Source: Amanita rubescens (Eukaryota; Basidiomycota; Agaricomycetes; Agaricales; Amanitaceae). Taken from it: 62,574 nt of DNA. The DNA is taken from NCBI GenBank assembly GCA_015039365.1, contig WION01000304.1, forward strand, positions 1 through 62,574, given 5' to 3'. Position 1 is the first letter of the stretch. Each line of letters starts with the position of its first letter. The notes beneath the pieces are model-generated. The model was not told where the DNA came from. It was given only the letters and a program-made list of their open reading frames with translations, and did no database searches. A program made the translations under genes and the position numbers. Positions 9,739-19,028 of this stretch are shown piece after piece.

Positions 9739-11202
9739 ATGAATGCCCTGAATGCCTTTATGGTGTATAAAACAGTGCTGAATGCTATCATGCCATATAA
9801 TATGCTGATTGCCATTATGCTATATACTATGGCATTTACTGGATATAATTTTACTCTGCATCATTGGAGTGCTGTAATATGCCATATTGGTGTCCTGATC
9901 ATTGCTGTTGCCTTCAGAATTCCTACTCATCACCATTGGAGTGTTGTAATGTGCCATAAAATTGGTGTCTTGAGTGTTGCCATTTCTTTCAGTGTTCCCA
10001 CTCTACATCATTGGTGTGTCACAATGTGTGTCATTGGTGTCTTGACCATATCCCTGGTCTTGCTATCTTGTCTCTTGCAATGCAAAGTTGCAGCTCCTGT
10101 CACTGGAGGGCACAGAACACGCATCATTAAATATATGGATATCTCTGCTTTCATAAATGGCAGTACATCAAACAAATGCTCAGATATAGAAACAAAGGAA
10201 TTTTGTTTCATTGATTATGTTGACATGAGCAATAACAATCAATATTATGCAGAATGCTATTTGCAGGTAAAACTTCCTATGCATGAGCTTATTCAATTTG
10301 TGCCAGTTGCACAAGCACGGCAACTTGCAATAATGCATGGTCTTGAGGCTGGATGGAGAACATCAGTAGCACAATTAAAACTATTGTTTAAAGATCATAT
10401 GACATGCAACATCTGCCATTCACATGTCACCATTCTCTCTGTAGTCAACAAAACTGATGAGGAGAAACAGTTACTTCGACAACAGACACAACAGAGAGTT
10501 GCTAAACATCGTGCTAAGAAAAACAATTTAGATTTTGATACTTGTGATCTTGCTTCTATTTTTCCTCCACAACCTGTAGACAAGAAGCTTTCCCTCAAAA
10601 TCATTAATGCATCTTGTTCTAAACTGAAGCCTGAAACATTTGAGGAGAAAGGATGTGCTGTATGTGGCCAACTTGTTTCTATTGCATCTCTCAGCAGGCT
10701 TTCTGCTGTAAAGAACTACCTGCATATTCTGGAAGCACCAGGCTTTACCAGACAAGAAAGGTACAAAGCCTCTGATAAGATCTGTGAATTTCCACATGCT
10801 ATTGATCATTCTTGTCAGCAAATATGCAATTCATGTCGTGCAGCTCTGCGCTTAGGAAATGTCCCAAGATTGGCTCTTGCAAGAGGCTTATGGTTAGGAC
10901 AAGTTCCCAAGGTCCTCTTTGACTTGCACTATGTGGAAAAAATGTTAGTTGCCAGAGTTAGGCACAGTATCTGCTCTATCCGAATTGCATCAGGAATGAG
11001 AAAAATGAAAGCACATGCCATTGCATATCAGCAACCTGTACCCAAAGTATATAATATTCTTCCTCCCCCAAAGGCAGATATAGAAGAAGTCCTTGCTATC
11101 ATGTTTACTGGACCATGCAAGCCTACATCAACAGATTTCCAAAGAACACCATTTCTTGTGAGGCGAAATCATGTAAAACTTGCTCTTGAATGGTTGATTT
11201 GA
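9739..11202 (+). CDS. Helitron N-terminal ORF with DUF6570-like region
   Basis: The 487-codon frame corresponds to the N-terminal part of an agaric Helitron protein. Positions about 170-260 resemble the conserved start of these proteins (LPMHELIQFVPVAQARQLA, then CNICHSHVTIL). Cys pairs follow (CAVCGQL, CNSCRAAL). The last 130 residues match the DUF6570 pattern seen upstream of Rep (VPRLALARGLWLGQVPKVL; RIASGMRKMKAHAIAY; PVPKVYNILPPP; VRRNHVKLALEW). The first 130 codons are low-complexity, and upstream introns are likely, so the true start is uncertain. The frame stops at 11202, 13 bases after the next ORF opens. Family members continue straight into LNHxDYxD, which is exactly what the overlapping ORF encodes, so the two were one protein before a one-base change. 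Confidence 0.8.
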   Translation: MNALNAFMVYKTVLNAIMPYNMLIAIMLYTMAFTGYNFTLHHWSAVICHIGVLIIAVAFRIPTHHHWSVVMCHKIGVLSVAISFSVPTLHHWCVTMCVIGVLTISLVLLSCLLQCKVAAPVTGGHRTRIIKYMDISAFINGSTSNKCSDIETKEFCFIDYVDMSNNNQYYAECYLQVKLPMHELIQFVPVAQARQLAIMHGLEAGWRTSVAQLKLLFKDHMTCNICHSHVTILSVVNKTDEEKQLLRQQTQQRVAKHRAKKNNLDFDTCDLASIFPPQPVDKKLSLKIINASCSKLKPETFEEKGCAVCGQLVSIASLSRLSAVKNYLHILEAPGFTRQERYKASDKICEFPHAIDHSCQQICNSCRAALRLGNVPRLALARGLWLGQVPKVLFDLHYVEKMLVARVRHSICSIRIASGMRKMKAHAIAYQQPVPKVYNILPPPKADIEEVLAIMFTGPCKPTSTDFQRTPFLVRRNHVKLALEWLI

Positions 11203-14200
11203 ATCATGCTGATTATGAGGATGTTTTAATCTCAACTGCTAATCTTGATGAGTATCCAGAAGATATGCCTCCTGTAAGCATTGAGTATAAACAAATGATG
11301 CACAATAAAACTCCTGAAGGGACTAGTGTCCATGATATGGAAGAAGAGGATGGAACTACAGATGGGCAATGTGCCTTCACTGTCCATGGTCTTACAGGTG
11401 AAGAATTTAACATCATGTCAATTAACACTGTCAAAGTAAAATCATTACAACATTTAAATTCACAAGGTAAATTTCTAGCAATAGGTCATAGTAAAGAACC
11501 AGAATCCATTTGGAATAATCCTCAGCTATATCCACAAATGTTTCCTTGGCTGTTCCCCTATGGTCTTGGAGGGGTAGGCACTGTTGGTGGCTTGTCTGAT
11601 AAGGAGCACAAAAAATGGCTTTTAATGTACCATGACAAAAGGTTTCAGACAGATCAAGATTTCCCCTTCATAGCTTTCAGTCATGAGCAGATAAAAACTG
11701 CATCTTCCCAAAGTTTTCTCTTGGCTGATAAAGCTGTATTTAATGATATCAAGGAGAGAATACTAACTCTAGATAATAATGTTCTACAATCATTATTAGA
11801 ACGCATGAGTAAACATGAGCTTGTGAAGCCAGAAACAGAAGAAGAAGAGAAGTGCTTTAAATTAATTAGAGATCTTGATCATGTAGCAGGTCCAGTAAAA
11901 GGATCAAATACTAGTAAAAAATGGATGAGAAATGAGATTTGGTCTTTGATATATCATAGGGGAGCTCCATTCTGGTACATAACAATCTCACCTGCTGATG
12001 TGAAGCATCCCCTTTGCATCTACTTTGCTGATAATAAAGAAAAGTTTGAAGTTGAAATATTACCATATGATGAACGCATGAGATTGATATGCAGAAATCC
12101 AGTAGCAGGAGCACGCTTTTTTGACTTCCTTGTGAAATTATTTATCTCTGATATTTTAGGATTTGATTCAGAACATGCAGGTCTATATGGTGATGCAAAT
12201 GCATACTATGGCACTGTTGAACAGCAGGGAAGATTAACACTTCATCTGCATATGCTCATATGGCTCAGAGGAAATTTAACACCACAAGAGATGAGAGAAA
12301 AAATCTTAGATCAAAACTCTGACTGGAGGAAACACTTGATATCCTGGCTTGAAAGTTGCCATATTGGAGAGTTCATGACAGGCACCCAAAATGAGGTGCT
12401 TGCAAGTGTAGCTGAACATTCCAAGCAGGAATCATATAAAGACCCTACTGAAACATTGCCACAACAACCACCACCTTTGTGTGACTCTAAGCATCCTCAA
12501 AATAAGTGCTGTAGCAAATGTGATGATTTAACTAAATGGTGGAAGTATTTTGACAATGTTGTTGATGACCTTATCAGCAAGTCTAACATACATAATTGTG
12601 AAAGGGGTACCAACAAAGATGGTTCTGTGAGCAAGAAATATGCATCATGTAAAGACAACAAATATGGTAAATGTAAAGCTAGATTCCCACGTCCAATCTT
12701 TGAACAAACAGAAGTTGATCCTGAAACAGGTGGATTAACAATAAAAAAATTTGAAGCTTGGATCAACTTTTTCACTCCTGTTCTCACATATATCATGCGT
12801 TGCAATACTGATGTGACATGCATGTGGTCAGGTACTGCATTGAAGGCTGTTATTGTATATGTTACTGATTACATCACCAAAACTGGTCTCAAGACACATG
12901 TTGTGTTTGAAGCAATAAGAAGTGTATTTGACAAACATACTGACATAATAGGTAGCTCATTATCTGAGAGAGAGAAAGCCAGGAAGCTTATAAACAAGAT
13001 TGTGAATGCTCTTTCCACAAAAACAGAAATGGGTGCACCTATGGTTTGCATGTACCTTCTGGGCAATCCAGATCATTACACTAATCATAAATTTATCCCT
13101 TTTTACTGGCATGCATTTGTACTTGAGGCCCAAAGACCTTGGAAGGAAGTTGACCCATCAACACATGCAGACAAAGTTACTTTAATCAGAACAAAGAAAC
13201 AAATTATTGGCTTTTCTCCTGTACATGATTACATCTACAGACCTTCAGAGTTTGACAATATGAATTTGTATCAATGGATACTCCAATGTGAACGCAGAAA
13301 ATATAGATTGACATATGGAAAGCATGGGTGCAATCCTGAACCTTTAGATGCAATGGAATTCACTGATTTGAATTTACATGAAGATAGTAAAGCCAATGAT
13401 GACTATTCAGACATCACAATGGACAATGATTCATCAGAATTTAGTGATGGTGAAGAACCAGCCATTAGTGACATCAGTGAAACTGAAACTTCTGATCCAG
13501 CTGATCTCAGTGATACTGACATTTTAGTGAGAGATATTCCCAGTAATCTCCCAAAGAATATGTATAGATTTAAAAATAAGCATCCTCTTTATGAAACACA
13601 CATAACTGTTCTTAAACCTTTGGAACCAACTACAGTTGTCAATTTTATAGGACGCATCCTTCCTAGATGTGATCAGGGTGACAGAGAATTTTATTGCCTC
13701 ACAATGTTGGCACTGTTCAAACCATGGCGCACAGGCTTTGATCTAAAGATAAAGACAAAATCTTGGGATGAAACATTTAATGAGCATGAATTCACAAAAA
13801 GAGAAAAACAACTGATGAGGAATTTCAACATCAAGTATGAATGTTTTGATGCACGTGATGATTTCCGAGCTCAAATGAAGGCAGGTGCCATTCCTAATGA
13901 GTGGCCTATCAATTGTTTTGATACCAGTTATGAAGATGATGAATTAAACTCAGATCATCATCCATATGTTGACCCTAACAGTGGTGACTTACTACAAGAG
14001 CCAGATAATGAAAAACTATGCAAATCTGAATTGAACCGACAAAAAGAAGCTAAAGAAATCAAAGATGTCTTGCAAAGAACTGGGTGGCTGGATGAAACAC
14101 CTGAAATTACCCCTTATTCTGATTTTTGTCAAGTCAGTAAAACCTGTCACTTGCCTCCTGCATCATGGAAAGCAATATTGCAAGAAAAAAAGAAAACTGT

Positions 14201-17045
14201 GTTTGAGAGCAGAGTAAGGAACACATTCAACTCAAAGCAAGCCCCCCTTGAATCATTCCCACCAAATGTTGTGAGAGTTACTGACAAGGCTTATTTAGAA
14301 AAGAAATTTCATACTACAAAGCATAATAACATGATAGATACTATATCCCAAGAGTACAGTCTCAATGATGAACAAGATAGAGCATTTAAAATCATAGCTA
14401 ACCATGTTGTCATGCCAAATTCAGAGCCCTTGAAGATGTATATAGGTGGAATGGGTGGAACTGGAAAATCCCGGGTACTTAGTGCTGTATCAAGCTTCTT
14501 TGAAAGGAGGGGTGAGGCACACAGATTTATAATAACTGCACCAACTGGAAGTGCTGCAGCATTGCTGTCAGGCTCAACATATCATTCTATCCTTGGAATA
14601 AATGATATGAGCAATGAAGCTCAGGCTACCAAAACATTGATGCGGGTGCGAACCAACTTACTGGGAGTAGATTATATTTTTTTGGATGAAGTTTCAATGC
14701 TATCTTGTCATGATATATATAAGATCAGTGCACAGTTATGCAAAGTAATGAATAAACCAACTGTACCATTTGGAGGCTTCAATATGCTCTTTGCTGGTGA
14801 CTTTGGACAGCTACCACCACCTCTTGGCAATGAAAGTGTTGCATTGTATAGCAGAACTGTTGGCCAGTCAGGAGCATGGAAAAAAGCACAGGAAATGGCA
14901 ATTGGTAGAGCATTATGGCATCAAGTTAATACTGTTGTTATCTTGAGACAAAATATGAGACAAAGAACTCAGTCTAAAGATGATGATAAACTGCGCAAGG
15001 CTTTAGTGAATATGAGACATAAGGATTGCACTCTTGCAGACATACAGTTCCTCAGATCACTTATTACATCTTCACTTCCTGGTAAACCTTCCATAACTGA
15101 CCCTAACTTCAGATTTGTATCAATAATAACTGCCAAGAATGCACAAAAGGATGAAATAAATAAACTTGGATGCCAATTATTTGCACAACACACTGGACAG
15201 CAATTAGTTGACTTTTATTCAGAAGATACCTTGAAGCACTCTGAAGGCATTGAAAAAAGAAGAAAAGCAAGCAAAAAAAGGGTAACCAAGCTTAATATTG
15301 CACATCAAAAAATATTATGGGACTTACCACATTCAAGTGCAGATAAGCCTGTTCCTGGTAAGCTTTCAATTTGCATGGGTCTCCCTGTCATGATCAAATG
15401 TAATGTAGCTACTGAGCTATGTATTACAAATGGACAGGAAGCAACCATTGTTGGTTGGCAATCAACAGTAGGACAACATAATCAGCAAATGTTAGATGTC
15501 CTGTTTGTGAAATTGAAAGCACCACCAAAGTCTATACAAATAGATGGACTACCAGAGAATGTTGTACCACTGACAAGATCCACAGTATTTATTACATGTA
15601 AATTACCAGATGGAAGCACAGTATCTGTCTCCAGATCTCAAGTTGAAGTTTTACCAAACTTTGCTATGACAGACTTTGCATCACAGGGGAAGACAAGACC
15701 AAATAACCCAGTAGACCTGAACAATTGCAGATCCCATCAAGCATACTATACTGTTCTTTCTCGAAGTTCTACAGCAAATGGCACAATTATTCTACAAGGC
15801 TTTGATCCAAAGATGATAACAGGAAGAGCTTCAGGTGCATTAAGGCAGGAATACCGTGACCTCGAACTGCTTGATGAAATCACAAAATTGCGCTACTTAG
15901 GTCAACTATCAAGTTCAATAAATGGAGACAGGCGTAATGCATTAATTCATGAATTTAGAATGGAGAAGGGCATGGATTATGTACCAAGCACAGTGCATTC
16001 ATCCATTAAATGGGGCAAAAATGATCCTATGCTTGATCCTATAGCAGATGACTTGCTGTGGAAGGTTGTGACAAAAGAGTCAATACCTAATTCATCATCT
16101 AAAATGGACATATCTAATTCCATAGCTTTTGCTCCATCCAAAAGCAACAAGAGAAAAGAAATCACACAAGGGGAAGAACATAGAGCAAAGATCTGTAAGA
16201 CAAGTTCAACTGCTAGAAGTAATGGTGATAATGCAAACATTAATGTGCAGTCTTTGACTCCAATAGGGACTACATGGGACCAAAATAGCTGTGCTTATGA
16301 TGCTATATTGTGCATAATACATGCAGTCTGGTCCAGTAATAAATACTTCTACACTGACTTATTTAGAAACATGAATGATATTTTAGGCAACTTGGCTTCC
16401 AACTTTGTAAAGCATGCATCAGGAATCAAGACTTTGGAATCCACAAGAGATGATATAAGACGCTATTTACATCAACTTCGTCCATCCCATTTCAGATGGG
16501 GGCAATTTACTTCAATATCAAGACTAATTGAATATCTACTAACAATACCAACCACTGCCATCCAAAGTGATTTTGTGTGCAAGAATGATCACATTTCAAG
16601 AACAAGAAGAACCAACAATACCTGCTGTCTACTTACAATAGGGTCAACAATGTCTAGATCTATTGCAGGTTGGATGCAAGATCTGAAAGAGGAATCCAAT
16701 TTAACTTGTACCTCCTGCCCAGAGAAGATGGCAATTATTCATCAATTTCTTCTTCCATTACCATTTATAGCCATTGATTTTTCAACCCAGCAGCTTCACA
16801 TTGATCACAGTTTCTGTATATATGTTAACAATGAAGAATTTAAATATGAACTACGAGGAGTTGTGTATTATGGAAATTCACATTTTACATCACGTGTTGT
16901 AACCAATAATGGCATGATATGGTTTCATGATGGGTTAGCCACTTGCCAATCCTTATTGTATGAAGGCACAATTCAAAACTTTGCAGACTCATTAAGCTTA
17001 TGCAGGGGCAAAGAAGCCTTGGCAGTTATTTATGTTAAAATTTAA
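11190..17045 (+). CDS. Helitron Rep/PIF1-like helicase with C-terminal cysteine-protease-like domain
   Basis: This 1951-aa protein should nick and unwind DNA for rolling-circle transposition. The order is: linker continuing DUF6570 (1-30); Helitron N-like domain with YPQMFPWLFPYGLGG (about 110); HUH-type Rep with the two metal-binding His in LHLHMLIW (about 350) and the Tyr region YVTDYITKTGLKTHV (about 556); a variable acidic segment (about 730-790); PIF1-type helicase with Walker A GGMGGTGKS (about 1085), TAPTGSAAALL, a DEVS Walker-B-like site and SVSRSQVEVLP; then, beyond the usual helicase end, a domain from about 1690. That domain has WDQNSCAYDAI (candidate nucleophile Cys about 1700) and GNSHFTSRVV...WFHDG (candidate His about 1896 and Asp), the Cys-first, His-last order of USP-type deubiquitinases. 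OTU domains are known in plant and animal Helitrons; this one does not show the OTU signature. The ORF is uninterrupted and AT-rich. Confidence 0.9.
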   Translation: MVDLNHADYEDVLISTANLDEYPEDMPPVSIEYKQMMHNKTPEGTSVHDMEEEDGTTDGQCAFTVHGLTGEEFNIMSINTVKVKSLQHLNSQGKFLAIGHSKEPESIWNNPQLYPQMFPWLFPYGLGGVGTVGGLSDKEHKKWLLMYHDKRFQTDQDFPFIAFSHEQIKTASSQSFLLADKAVFNDIKERILTLDNNVLQSLLERMSKHELVKPETEEEEKCFKLIRDLDHVAGPVKGSNTSKKWMRNEIWSLIYHRGAPFWYITISPADVKHPLCIYFADNKEKFEVEILPYDERMRLICRNPVAGARFFDFLVKLFISDILGFDSEHAGLYGDANAYYGTVEQQGRLTLHLHMLIWLRGNLTPQEMREKILDQNSDWRKHLISWLESCHIGEFMTGTQNEVLASVAEHSKQESYKDPTETLPQQPPPLCDSKHPQNKCCSKCDDLTKWWKYFDNVVDDLISKSNIHNCERGTNKDGSVSKKYASCKDNKYGKCKARFPRPIFEQTEVDPETGGLTIKKFEAWINFFTPVLTYIMRCNTDVTCMWSGTALKAVIVYVTDYITKTGLKTHVVFEAIRSVFDKHTDIIGSSLSEREKARKLINKIVNALSTKTEMGAPMVCMYLLGNPDHYTNHKFIPFYWHAFVLEAQRPWKEVDPSTHADKVTLIRTKKQIIGFSPVHDYIYRPSEFDNMNLYQWILQCERRKYRLTYGKHGCNPEPLDAMEFTDLNLHEDSKANDDYSDITMDNDSSEFSDGEEPAISDISETETSDPADLSDTDILVRDIPSNLPKNMYRFKNKHPLYETHITVLKPLEPTTVVNFIGRILPRCDQGDREFYCLTMLALFKPWRTGFDLKIKTKSWDETFNEHEFTKREKQLMRNFNIKYECFDARDDFRAQMKAGAIPNEWPINCFDTSYEDDELNSDHHPYVDPNSGDLLQEPDNEKLCKSELNRQKEAKEIKDVLQRTGWLDETPEITPYSDFCQVSKTCHLPPASWKAILQEKKKTVFESRVRNTFNSKQAPLESFPPNVVRVTDKAYLEKKFHTTKHNNMIDTISQEYSLNDEQDRAFKIIANHVVMPNSEPLKMYIGGMGGTGKSRVLSAVSSFFERRGEAHRFIITAPTGSAAALLSGSTYHSILGINDMSNEAQATKTLMRVRTNLLGVDYIFLDEVSMLSCHDIYKISAQLCKVMNKPTVPFGGFNMLFAGDFGQLPPPLGNESVALYSRTVGQSGAWKKAQEMAIGRALWHQVNTVVILRQNMRQRTQSKDDDKLRKALVNMRHKDCTLADIQFLRSLITSSLPGKPSITDPNFRFVSIITAKNAQKDEINKLGCQLFAQHTGQQLVDFYSEDTLKHSEGIEKRRKASKKRVTKLNIAHQKILWDLPHSSADKPVPGKLSICMGLPVMIKCNVATELCITNGQEATIVGWQSTVGQHNQQMLDVLFVKLKAPPKSIQIDGLPENVVPLTRSTVFITCKLPDGSTVSVSRSQVEVLPNFAMTDFASQGKTRPNNPVDLNNCRSHQAYYTVLSRSSTANGTIILQGFDPKMITGRASGALRQEYRDLELLDEITKLRYLGQLSSSINGDRRNALIHEFRMEKGMDYVPSTVHSSIKWGKNDPMLDPIADDLLWKVVTKESIPNSSSKMDISNSIAFAPSKSNKRKEITQGEEHRAKICKTSSTARSNGDNANINVQSLTPIGTTWDQNSCAYDAILCIIHAVWSSNKYFYTDLFRNMNDILGNLASNFVKHASGIKTLESTRDDIRRYLHQLRPSHFRWGQFTSISRLIEYLLTIPTTAIQSDFVCKNDHISRTRRTNNTCCLLTIGSTMSRSIAGWMQDLKEESNLTCTSCPEKMAIIHQFLLPLPFIAIDFSTQQLHIDHSFCIYVNNEEFKYELRGVVYYGNSHFTSRVVTNNGMIWFHDGLATCQSLLYEGTIQNFADSLSLCRGKEALAVIYVKI

Positions 17046-17335
17046 AGGAAATCTTTGTGAAAATTTGCTACATGAGTAAGAACATAGTACTGCAGCTAGG
17101 CAGCATAACCTCTCTGCAAAGGACATCAGATTTAGTAGGAAATTCACTTGGCTCCTAAAGCTATGTGGCTAACACTAGGCTAAAGTCTCTCATTACTCCA
17201 ACTGCCCACTGAGAACCCAAAGCTAACCTTTAAGCCAGCATTTTTATAATTTAATAATTAGTAGTGCCTTGCAGCATGGCAGACATTTATGCCAGACCTA
17301 TAGACACATTGACTACTATCAGCCTTAGTAAATAC

Positions 17336-17650
17336 ATGGCCTCGGATCTGCCACTTGGTGGCCCACATCTACAAGTTCCCGCCGACCCCGAACTGTTCTC
17401 TTTCGAGACATGGATCAAACAACCGAATGGGCCTCCAGACTTGATTTGGGAACGCGTGACAAAAAAAACAAGTCGATTCATCATACACTACATGTCGGCC
17501 AAATATAAAAAAAAAAAGAACACGATAAATTCAAGACAAGCGCGATACATAGGAGACATTCTGGTACTTAAACTGCACAAGAACGTCGTAGTTGACGTTA
17601 CAGATGAAGAAGGAAGAAATGGATTAAAGTACCTAGATGAAATTTTTTAA
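17336..17650 (+). CDS. Small protein of unknown function, tandem sister A (104 aa)
   Basis: Function unknown; no domain recognised. It shares with the next gene the pattern (E/D)xFSxxxWIKxPNxPPxxxWxRVTK...(Y/F)IxHYM...RYIGDIL(V/M)LKL...VVxVTD...LDxxF, at almost the same length, so the two are tandem duplicates. It is probably a cytosolic single-domain protein; there is no signal peptide or membrane segment. I chose the ATG at 17336 because the copies align from there; an in-frame upstream ATG at 17276 adds 20 residues that probably derive from Helitron border sequence. The Helitron ends within about 80 bp upstream, so the original promoter may have been displaced. A lysine-rich run (KYKKKKN) stands where the sister has a Ser-rich loop. 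Confidence 0.6.
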   Translation: MASDLPLGGPHLQVPADPELFSFETWIKQPNGPPDLIWERVTKKTSRFIIHYMSAKYKKKKNTINSRQARYIGDILVLKLHKNVVVDVTDEEGRNGLKYLDEIF

Positions 17651-18174
17651 TTCACGTTTGTTGCAGCCTGACAATAAATTCTGAACATACCGACGGATCT
17701 CGGCTACATCCTGATCTGGAAAAAGCGAGCTCCATCTTCTTGTTCTTCTATTCGCTCCTTCATCATGTCGTTCCTAGCCTCAACACATTCTCTGCCAACC
17801 CCATTTTTTTTTCAAATTGTAGACTCAAGAGTGACGCGACGGACGTCTCAGTCCGTTTCAATTGATCAACAGCAATCCCCTTTTTTTTGAAAACCGTCAC
17901 CCTCAAAAAAAAATTTGGCGCGGTACATAAATACGTCTGGTCGTTTTTTTACCCTCAAACCCCTTATCATCGTTCAGCCAAGTCACTCTCATGATGCGAA
18001 GAAGAAACGTTATTCCTTTTGACTTCCTGGAGGCTAATAGTTCGTTCATTGCTGCAACTGTTTGGGATGAAGACAACGTATGTTTATTAACATTGTTCGT
18101 TGATTTTCCCTCATGCTTCATAGAAACATGGTCGCGTTGGAATTTATATAACGAACAAATGGACTTCACCTCGC

Positions 18175-18492
18175 ATGGTTCCGGTTCCGTTTAAAGAACC
18201 CATGCAGTCTACCGATGCACGCGCTTCACCAGACTTTTTTTCATTGGATGCGTGGATCAAAGTCCCGAATACGCCCCCACATTTTTATTGGACTCGTGTT
18301 ACAAAACAGTGTGACAATTATATTGTGCACTACATGATGGCGTCCACGCATTCCCTTTCCAACAGCTCCTTGACAACCCGTATCGAATATATAGGCGATA
18401 TTTTGATGTTGAAACTTCAAGGCGATTTGGTTGTTAACGTTACCGATGCCGATCTTGATCACGCTATGGAAGTTTTGGACGATTTCCTTTAG
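18175..18492 (+). CDS. Small protein of unknown function, tandem sister B (105 aa)
   Basis: Partner of the preceding gene, about 520 bp further on in the same orientation. It has FFSLDAWIKVPNTPPHFYW, RVTKQCDNYIVHYMMA, RIEYIGDILMLKLQG and VVNVTDADLDHAMEVLDDF. The conserved Trp, the PNxPP turn and the YIGDIL/VTD blocks suggest one compact alpha/beta domain with an amphipathic C-terminal helix. It has no introns. Divergence between the sisters is high (roughly 40 percent identity by eye), so the duplication is not recent and both frames have stayed open, which argues for selection. It could belong to a lineage-specific family. Confidence 0.6.
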   Translation: MVPVPFKEPMQSTDARASPDFFSLDAWIKVPNTPPHFYWTRVTKQCDNYIVHYMMASTHSLSNSSLTTRIEYIGDILMLKLQGDLVVNVTDADLDHAMEVLDDFL

Positions 18493-19028
18493 TTTTTTGT
18501 CTATGGCGATATGATGTAATAATCCTTCAGTCTGTTCCTCACAAAGTTTCTATTGCTCCCTCACGATCAAGGTCTTCATCAGCGTTAACGCTGTAGACGA
18601 AATCTTTTAAATACCGACTTCTACTTTGTGAACATATTATAGTTGCGGGATTTGCGGCACTCGTGCCGCGCTACGCGAATTTATTCGAGATCGTCCTGAC
18701 GCCATGTTGGTGCACTTTTCCCTGCATTTGCATTTGTTGACTTTTGCCCGCTTCTCGTCTCCAGAGCTCCGACTGGTCCGCGCACTGTTGGATCAGTTGC
18801 TCCGCTGCTCAGCGCTCATCCGTTACAGAAGTAGATTTTACATACAGATTTAAGCATTTGGTTAAATAACTACAATAAAAAAATCACTTGCCAAAAATGG
18901 GGGACGATCTGACACGTGACTCATACTAATAGCACCTCATCAAGTTTTGGTCACCTTGACCTTTGGGTACTGCTGGTACGTGGTCCATTAACACGTACAA
19001 CTCGTGCTTCATCCTTGCCCACACCAGA
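18493..19028. other. Intergenic region
   Basis: Host-like base composition with an A-rich run near 18875. No supported coding frame or RNA gene. It should hold the terminator of the small gene and the promoter of the gene starting at 19029. Confidence 0.5.

Larger units (their letters stand above)
8771..17262 (+). mobile_element. Autonomous Helitron (ends approximate)
   Basis: The element is defined by its Rep/helicase ORF and by a sharp change to AT-rich, CpG-poor sequence between about 8760 and 17260. I could not place the 5' TC and 3' hairpin-CTRR termini with confidence, so both borders are estimates bounded by the duplicated block at 8742 and the 104-aa gene starting at 17336. The coding region is nearly intact (one frameshift), which suggests fairly recent activity. 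Its 5' part contains a 39-bp minisatellite. Confidence 0.8.

Noticed and set aside
9131..9742. Repeat protein of NAFMVYMNALVVYV units
   Set aside because: It follows from a 39-bp repeat that leaves two frames open and has no convincing start or link to the Helitron ORF.
8762..17273. TGCCTTGCA at both sides of the Helitron (8762-8770 and 17265-17273) as a 9-bp target duplication
   Set aside because: Helitrons make no target duplication, the adjoining ends are not inverted, and one shared 9-mer between two searched stretches is expected by chance about half the time.
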